64,000 nucleotides of DNA, taken from contig JAKZAP010000001.1 in assembly GCA_023053575.1 (NCBI GenBank), forward strand, positions 16,570,849 to 16,634,848. Reading direction: 5' to 3'. A model generated the notes under the pieces. That model was not told the origin of the DNA and did no database searches. It saw only the letters and a program-made list of their open reading frames with translations. This document shows positions 58,101 to 64,000 of the stretch, piece after piece; position 1 is the first letter of the stretch, and the number at the start of each line of letters is the position of its first letter. The translations under genes and the position numbers were made by a program. The stretch comes from Branchinecta lynchi (taxonomy: Eukaryota > Arthropoda > Branchiopoda > Anostraca > Branchinectidae).

Positions 58101-61100
58101 TTTGAATGAAACTTGTCTGGTGAGCTATCGCCTCGGACGTTCAGTGTCACGTCCGAGTCGGGTCCGATACCTGTGGGGATGGGGGGGGGGGGGTGGAAAA
58201 CTCAAGAAACTCTAAAAGTAGAGGGATTGGGACGAAACTTAATGGATGGAACAAGCATTAGGCCTAGATGAAATTGACGGAGCCAGATGGTTTCGGGGCT
58301 CTGTGGGGGGAGTTGGAGGGGGTTTCATGGAATTCCGGTAGTCGTGAGTTAGAATAGTTCCAGATGTAAAACGACAACGAAACTTTGCAGGCATATTAGC
58401 GACCCGAATTATCTTGACTTAAAAACCTGACACAACGTACCCCCGGAAACTTCCGTTCCTAGATCCGAGCATTTTTGGGGGAGCAAGAGAAGAGAAATAT
58501 GGACTTCTATAAATTGCGAACGAGTGGTCTGATTCGAGTGAAACTTCATGGGTGATACGAATCGATGGCCGCGACATGTAAAACATGCGTTCGAACCATA
58601 TGCGACCACGATTAGGGGAATTGGGGGTGGGGGGACTTTTGACATGCAGAAAAACCAAACGGATGGACCGAATGAGATGCAATTCGACAGTGCCGAGTTT
58701 ATGCGGCCTAGATTTGTTATTTGGCGTCTGGGCCGGATTCAGCCAAGGTAGGGGGGGGGGGGGGTACTGGAAACTTGCAGATAGGCTATGCTCCAATTTC
58801 AGTCAAACTTGATGAGGGAATTAAGAGATTGGGCCCGAACCGGCTCCGACAACGTTGGTGGGAAGGGTACCGGAACTTTCCAAAAATGCTCAGATTCGAG
58901 TGAAACTTGGTAGATGGTATAAACGAAGATGCTTTAGGTGGTCGATTTTTTTTTATTCCGAACCAGTTTCGGCCACGGTAGGTAGAAATAGAGTGAGTAC
59001 CGGAAATCGTGTAGCACGTCTAGGGATCAAACAAATGGATTTATTGGGATGAAATCGAGACGATGCCGGAACTGCTCAGAAATGAGTGAAACTAAATATC
59101 CTATTTCTATTTCCGAACCGCCTTTTTGGATGGCGGGTGTATTTTGTGACGTTTTCATCTACTTTCTTGTACAGCCTACTCGTACAAGTGCCATATGAGC
59201 TCGTAGCTCTTGTTTTTATTTTTGTTTACCTCAGTAGCCTATTTTTACCTGTACCTGCCCCAGTGGCCGACAATTGTCTGTCCTGTTCTGTCTGAGAAGA
59301 GTGGCGAAACATCTCTCTCTCACAAGGCCTCGCATGTACGTCATCCTCGATTTGACTCCTAGAGCAGTTGAACGGATGAACATTTGTATTTTTCCGCTAC
59401 GACTGGACACAAAACGAAAGCACTAGCCTAGACTAGATTAGTTGAGGAAGTAAGCGTTTTAGAGAAATAACAAAATGCGACAAATTAGTCTGTCAGCTTT
59501 ACGCTACATTTATTTCACTCATTTCTGGATATTGCAATTCTAGAAATTGCGTCATACCCTATTACAGGGGTTCTTGTGTAACATATGTCGAGTATAAAAA
59601 GAACATGCTGCCAAAGCAAGAAGACGCTAGTCTTTCGATGGTGGGCGGAAAGTTATTTTTCATCCAATTCCTACCACCTTTGGAAAACGGCTAACCCCGC
59701 CACAAGCCAAATAGAGTTCGTGAACCATTTTCTATCTGACTTTTTTTCTCTCAGGATAAAAGTTTGGGACGCTGAGAGTCTGGTCTCCACGAGCACATAT
59801 TGGGATGCTCACAGTGACAGTATAAGCAGTTTGACGTACAATCCCACGAACAGCAGATTGTTCGCTTCTTGTGCAATTAACGGAGAAGTGACGATTTGGG
59901 ATCCAAGGCTAGCCAAGCCTGCGAGAGGTTAGTTCAGGTCATTTAAATCACAATTGGCATGGGAGGTGAATATGTATACTTCATTAGTCTGTGCAGAATC
60001 TTTAAAACTACTCGCAAACTTTTGTCACTTTAATTTTCGTAATCATCTTTTCTCGGTCCACAGACATTTTCTGTACAATGGGCTTTATACTCGTTCAGTC
60101 TCGCTTCGATACGTCACTCAACTTGCGTGAAATCAGAATAGATTTGCTAGACGAAACCAAGAGCAAATAATCAGAAACAACCTCCGTCTCTATATTTCTG
60201 TAATAGGACCTTGCGGAGTCGATATTTCCCCATACCTGCCCCATACCCTGCATGCTGCAAACGAGCGGAGGTTAGTAGAGTAGCTTCGCGGCACATCACG
60301 TTTCATTACCTCTACAAATAGCTATATCGCTGTGGAGCCGCGTAGAGGAAAAGTAGAAGTCAAATCTGATTGGTTCTCTGGACGCGCTCTAGAGCAGATA
60401 AGCACGCCTCCTGCATTTTTAGTGGAGTGTTCCTTGGAACAATCCACTATTGCGAGCGCTGTAGCAGCTTTCGGTTTTCGATTTCCGGTTTTCACTGTAT
60501 TTTGTGGAGCTTATAACTCGTGAACCAGTGCAAGTATCAAGTTCAAACTTAGTATACTAGTGGGTATTGGGGTCTGGTTGTGCCTTTTGGGGTTTCCACC
60601 CCCCACCCCCACCCGGTTCAGGGGCAAATGGGCCCAGATTGCCCAGTGAATAATGTCCATAACTTGACCAGAACTGGACATAGGAAGATGAAATTCCTTA
60701 TACAAGTGATCCTAGGGCTGGGAAATTATTTTGAAAGTTGCACCTCCCCCACCCACCACGTTCATGGACAACTGGGCCCAGATTGCCCAGGAGTAAAGTT
60801 TGTTACCCGTGACAGGAATCAACAGGTATCAAGTTCACACTTGGTATACTAGTGGGGTATTGGGTTCTAGTTGTGCCTTTTGGTGTCCCACCCCCCACCT
60901 CAACCCGGTTCAGGGACAAATACGCCCAGATTGCCCAGTGAATAATGTTCACAACTTGACCAGAACTGGACATAGGAAGAGGAAATTCCTTGTACATGTA
61001 GATCCTAAGGCTGGGAAATTGCTTTGAAAATTGCACCTCCCCCACCCACTACGTTCATGGGCGACTGGGCCCAGATTGCCCAGGAGTAAAGTTCGTTACC

Positions 61101-63916
61101 CGTGACAGGAATCAACAGGTATCAAGTTGAAACTTGGTAGGATTGTGAGCATTGGGGTCTCTTTTTACTTTTTCCGGATCCCAAACCCCACCCCCACTTG
61201 GTTTAGGGGCAATTGGGCCCAGATGGCCAATTTTGTAACTGGAAATAAGGCAATGAAATTCCTTTGTGGTTTTGGATCATAGGGGTTGGAGAGAGTTGAA
61301 CCACCCCCGCCCTCCCCGTTCATGGGCAAGTGGGTCCAAACTGCCCATTAAAGAAGTTTTTGACCCGTGACTGGAATCAAACTCTAAGCTGGTATACTTG
61401 AGGAAAAAGAGGTGTAAATACGCATTTGATGGGTCACGACCCCCCCCCCCCCCCCCGCTGCCAGTCATGGGCAGCTGGGCCCAGATTTCCCTTGAGTTAA
61501 GTTCGTCTTTGACAGGTCTCAAGTCCAACTCTTGTATACTTTGTGAGAAATATCTACGGATGAGGATTTGGTGTAACAGCAACAAGTAAGACGACGCGAT
61601 TGTCATATGATCGATGGTATGCCGTTCTTAATGAATTGTGACAAAGGGGGCATTAGGCTGCTACGATTTGGTTTATTGAACTTGTTATTACCTTGCTAAT
61701 GAAAGAGGTTCAAAGGGTGGGACTGGCAGACCATTCTCAGTGTTTGAAGTCAAGCTATTCGTGCAAGATTTTCAAAATTTCTATGGATTTACTGGCGGTT
61801 TGTTTACTTTTAAAGCATTTAAAGTGGGATGATTACAAATTAGGTTATTTCAATACTTGTTTGGTTATTGGGGATGAGAAATTTCTTGGTTCTAAAACTA
61901 TTTGTCTATAGAATGAGATAAACATTTTACTTTTACACTCCACGTCTGAGCGCTTGTGCACTTGTTTGCTCTGCGATGAGCAACGGCGAAGACGGAAGTA
62001 GAGTAAATGGGTATCAAGATTAGCTCAAAGCTAGAGCAAATACCTCTAGGTTCGGTCAGTTTTATCGGGGTATCCATAGTCGCTGCATTGGACAAAAGAC
62101 GGAGGTTCTATCTGATTATTTGTTCTTGACGAAACCTGGTTTGTGGGAAGGACACATCTTGGTGCTTATGTGTGACATTGGAATTCGTTCGCTAGACTGA
62201 TTGATTCGCCACTGAGAATTTATGCTTACATTTGGCCTAGCTGTGTTTCATTCCTTCTTGTCATTCTTCTCAGCCGCAGCTGGGGAATTTATTTCTGCTT
62301 GCAGAAAGGAATTGTTTACAGACGCGATTCTTGTTTTTTAATTCAGTTCTTGAGGGGAAATAGGGAAAAGTTCGATGTGTCTTCGTGTGTCTTTTTATTT
62401 AGCGGCTGACAGAAACTGATCGATGGAAAACGACTTTACGTCAGCCACCGTAGCTGTCTTCCTTCTTCTTGTCTTGGCTTTCTGATGTAAAGCCACATAG
62501 GAAAGTGGAGTTGCCAGTCGCGATGCGGTATTTGGTACCAAACATCCCATTTAAACTCACGTATATCAACACATTTTGACCGTTTTAATTATCACGTCGA
62601 GGCTCGGCATACAGTGATTGACCACCAAGTGTTTATTGCTAAATTTATATCTTTGATATTCATCAAAGATGGATATTCATTTCATATCAGCTGGGTGTTT
62701 TCTGCGTAGGCCCCGGGTATTCCCAAGCGCTTTTTGGGATCCCAAAAGAGAAGTGGCGGGATACCTATGATTTCGTAAAAAGTTGTCCGTCTGTTAGCAC
62801 GATAACTCTCGAAGGGGTTTAGATATTTTATTCAAACTTGGCACGAAGACTCTTTGGGCCAAATTACAGGGCAAGTTCGTAGATGAGCCCTGTAGCCCCA
62901 TATTTAGGAGTGGGGGAGGGGTTTCAAATTAAGAGACGAAAAAAAATGTTTTAAAAAGTCAATGAAATAGTCGATTTAGGAGTAAAGAGACATGCTGGGT
63001 CGCCTGGATCCATATTTGAAACTTGTTTTTTCGCCGGACAGTTAGTTGGTTCGGAATCCGGTCAAAACTGGAAAATTTATTATAAGTAAAAGTAACATTT
63101 GAGGTTGATTTAGGTGTATGAAGACATGCTGAATCCATATATGACAATCCTTTTCTACCCGGACAAATAGTCCGCCTGGAATCCGGCCGAAACCGGAAAA
63201 TCTTAAAAAAGTTGTATCTGAAGTTGCTTAGAAATTCGATGTAATGGTAAGGAGGCATGCTGAAACTGTATATGAAAATCATTTTCTCGCCGGACAAACA
63301 TTTCGCCCGGAACCGGCCAAAACCTGAAAATTTGTTAAAAGTTATAGTTTATCTGAAGTTGATTAGAGGTTCGATATAGGAGTAAGTAGATATGCTGATT
63401 TCGTTTTGAGCTTAATTTTTTTGCCGGACAAGTAGTACATCCGGAGTCCGGCCAAAACCGGATATTTGGCAGAAGTAAGCGAAGTTTCGATCAATTTTTT
63501 CAAAGTAGATATCACGTTAACACATACCGTATGCTGAATCCATACCTGAACTTGGTTTTCTCAGGTGACTAGCCATTGGTTAATCGGTAAAAGTAAAAGA
63601 ATTACATTTCCCGGCTATACTTTCTACAAGGCGCGATTGTCTGGATAACAAGTTATGGGATCCCATCGAAACCTTTCTAATTTTTGGTATGTGTCGGCGA
63701 AGTAAACTGTATTTTATGTTAAGCATTCATCTTTACAGATGTGGAAATCACGAAGAATTACGGGCCAGCTAGCAGTATCGCCTGGACGGATGACGGAGAC
63801 CTAGCGGTAGGCACCGAAAGTGGCAATTTCTTCGTCCATAACCTGAACAACGCAAAGAAGCCCATATCGGTCGTCCAAACTCATAGACGACGGATTCACA
63901 AAATCAAACCCCTTAG
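49065..63916 (+). CDS. WDR77: WDR77/MEP50-type WD40 protein, first five exons (3' end outside window)
   Basis: WDR77 (MEP50) is the WD40 partner of the arginine methyltransferase PRMT5 in the methylosome, which makes symmetric dimethylarginine on Sm proteins and histones. Exons: 49065-49128, 53941-54104, 55855-56021, 59755-59927 and 63739-63916, with phases 1, 0, 2, 1 and 2 and GT/AG borders, giving 248 complete residues so far. Motifs: PEQLDKHMGEFVFFSDGKL, then SNLTGRHWSASLWCF (human SSLSGRCWAGSLWLF), then GLDDGTVSVLDL, then SSDRVIKVWD (128-137; human SKDICIKVWD) and EVTIWDPRLAKPA (176-188; human ILLWDTRCPKPA). Human WDR77 has about 340 residues, so roughly 100 remain to the right. Start chosen because this ATG opens the only frame that splices in phase. 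Introns 1, 3 and 4 are large and hold repeats. Confidence 0.85.
49411..50727. mobile_element. 1.3-kb near-perfect palindrome (foldback) in WDR77 intron 1
   Basis: Arms about 49411-50040 and 50100-50727 are inverted copies for over 600 bp, starting GCACTGTCTAGGGAACCGGG and ending in its inverse. Both arms are made of shorter modules 'ctcacggaa...agct...ggttccggtagt' every about 50-60 bp. The same protein-like frame appears on both strands (for example REPGVVLYVLRATEPVVL), which is a consequence of the palindrome, not a gene. Confidence 0.85.
51430..51740. repeat. Diverged relative of the 1-272 / 45800 element
   Basis: 'tttcatgaaaaatctac', 'agcgctttccgccaactc' and T-rich repeats resemble the right portion of the 45800 copy. 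Degraded. Confidence 0.35.
52150..52563 (+). pseudogene. Pogo/Tigger-like transposase fragment
   Basis: One frame gives KLADALKALNAGIYTMR, stop, FGILKTNI, like the psq-type helix-turn-helix of pogo transposases (AL.AV..G......A...GIPK.TL). After interruptions the frame from 52375 gives GYPMTASDLRCFSKYHLDRI, then FPGTEWAKNFVKHHKGELSA, like the CENP-B-type DNA-binding domain (GYPMT...L......F......GW.W...F..RHP.LS.R). In-frame stops and loss of the DDE region show it is a fossil. In WDR77 intron 1. Confidence 0.6.
53941..54104 (+). CDS. WDR77: WDR77 exon 2
   Basis: Acceptor TGTTTCTAG. Encodes GKLVLSTSNLTGRHWSASLW, then CFRSSEALDP...GVPSGIGCLASFGNSQK with donor GTAGAT. Covers the first blade, with the GRHWSASLW signature. 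Confidence 0.85.
54257..54328 (-). tRNA. tRNA-Thr(UGU)-like sequence, probably degenerate
   Basis: On the minus strand: acceptor arm CCCUCAG / CUGAGGA (first pair C-A), UAGCUCAAAUGGUAGAGU D-arm with A-box character, anticodon arm ACUGC-CUUGUAA-GCAGA (UGU), T-arm CUGGG-UUCACAU-CCUGG. Six of seven acceptor pairs hold. The T-loop has C instead of the usual A58, and first-pair and outer anticodon-stem pairs are lost. It could be a pseudogene or SINE head. In WDR77 intron 2. Confidence 0.4.
54435..54684. mobile_element. 250-bp foldback next to the tRNA-like sequence
   Basis: TAGATGGCACTTTACACAA on the left and TTGTGTAAAGTGCCATCTA on the right; arms of about 69 bp also share 'accaataaaccagaaacagt'. 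Spacer about 110 bp. Confidence 0.8.
54700..55854. other. Rest of WDR77 intron 2
   Basis: AT-rich; no repeat or exon recognised. Confidence 0.35.
55855..56021 (+). CDS. WDR77: WDR77 exon 3
   Basis: Acceptor TTTTTGCAG, then VFLGLDDGTVSVLDLMENNE and EHEDGVSAIDTNTENKEVIT plus GSSDR; donor GTAAGA. Covers blades 2 to 3. Confidence 0.85.
56256..59211 (-). mobile_element. Repeat family 1, copy f, full length, inverted relative to copy c
   Basis: Left: TTTTTATGGCACTTGAGC...CTCAAGTGCCATA hairpin, then a GTCAGTCGGTCTGTCGG tract, 'ttttgctagttcggg' and GATGAAACTTGG. Right: ACAAGTGCCATATGAGCTCG plus TAGCTCTT. The unit order mirrors 26548-29445 almost base for base, with a few unit-sized differences. It fills most of WDR77 intron 3. 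Confidence 0.85.
59755..59927 (+). CDS. WDR77: WDR77 exon 4
   Basis: Acceptor TTTTCTCTCAG. V-IKVWDAESLVSTSTYWDAHS, then LFASCAINGEVTIWDPRLAK and PAR, donor GTTAGT. Two WD dipeptides, at residues 136-137 and 180-181. Confidence 0.88.
60534..61400. repeat. Tandem repeat of about 296 bp, nearly three copies
   Basis: Units begin near 60534, 60830 and 61126 with 'caggtatcaagttcaaactt'-type sequence and share 'ggttcaggggcaa', 'gggcccagattgccca', 'cttgaccagaactgga' and 'ggctgggaaatt'. In WDR77 intron 4. Confidence 0.8.
61600..62730. other. WDR77 intron 4, unique-looking part
   Basis: No repeat, exon or motif recognised. Confidence 0.35.
62731..63677 (+). mobile_element. Repeat family 2, copy 5
   Basis: TTTTTGGGATCCCAAAAGAG at the left, a reduced GTCCGTCTG tract, 'cgataactctcgaagg', four to five diverged units, and TATGGGATCCCATCG with AAACCTTT at the right. 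It ends 62 bases before WDR77 exon 5. Confidence 0.75.
63739..63916 (+). CDS. WDR77: WDR77 exon 5
   Basis: Acceptor TCTTTACAG. D-VEITKNYGPASSIAWTDDGD, then LAVGTESGNFFVHNLNNAKK and HRRRIHKIKPL, donor GTAAGA. Parallels [20 protein letters not shown] of human WDR77. Confidence 0.8.
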
Positions 63917-64000
63917 GTAAGATAATTAAGACAAACCAGACCCAGGCTATGACCAAACCGCTCTACCCACATCTTCTGAGTTTTATGAGACAACTTGTCA

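Overview
This window is animal (metazoan) nuclear DNA, almost certainly from an invertebrate. Real coding sequence is split into small exons with GT/AG borders. Two conserved animal genes can be assembled exon by exon with matching phases. Nearly everything else is introns and intergenic DNA packed with short non-coding transposons, foldback elements and tandem repeats. I cannot place the phylum.

Genes. (1) A complete KIF3A-type kinesin-2 motor gene lies on the minus strand: six coding exons between 41497 and 31906, 653 residues. (2) The 5' part of a WDR77/MEP50-type WD40 gene lies on the plus strand: five exons from 49065 to 63916, continuing past the right edge. The two starts are divergent and 7.6 kb apart. 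(3) Two small plus-strand genes of unknown function (about 1284-14913 and 25066-25890) encode proteins with a short proline-rich head, a His/Cys-rich juxtamembrane stretch and one membrane helix. The first also has a mucin-like Ser/Thr tail built from a 39-bp minisatellite. Each ends with an AATAAA shortly after its stop. (4) Broken mobile-element coding fragments: a LINE reverse transcriptase (2.0-3.2 kb) and a pogo/Tigger-like transposase (52.1-52.6 kb).

Layout. 0-3.5 kb: element end, LINE debris. 3.5-15 kb: exons of small membrane gene A, interrupted by two near-identical copies of repeat family 2 (4.2-5.6 and 6.6-7.9 kb), a TA-flanked MITE, a foldback, a 1-kb minisatellite and a composite of repeat family 1. 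15.2-22 kb: a nested inverted-repeat structure. 22.6-25 kb: a TTAA-flanked MITE and another family 1 copy. 25-26.2 kb: small membrane gene B. 26.5-29.4 kb: full family 1 element. 31.9-41.5 kb: KIF3A with repeats in its introns. 42.5-48.7 kb: two hAT-like elements with intact 8-bp target duplications, plus foldbacks. 49-64 kb: WDR77, whose introns hold a 1.3-kb palindrome, the pogo fossil, a tRNA-like sequence, an inverted copy of the 2.9-kb family 1 element, a 300-bp tandem repeat and a family 2 copy.

The most notable pattern is that repeat families 1 and 2, different in sequence, share one plan: a terminal palindrome, a short spacer, a GTCC/GTCT microsatellite, a conserved GATGAAACTTGG block, a core of roughly 115-130-bp tandem units, and a second palindromic end. 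This recalls the pearl/DINE-1/Helentron-like non-autonomous elements.
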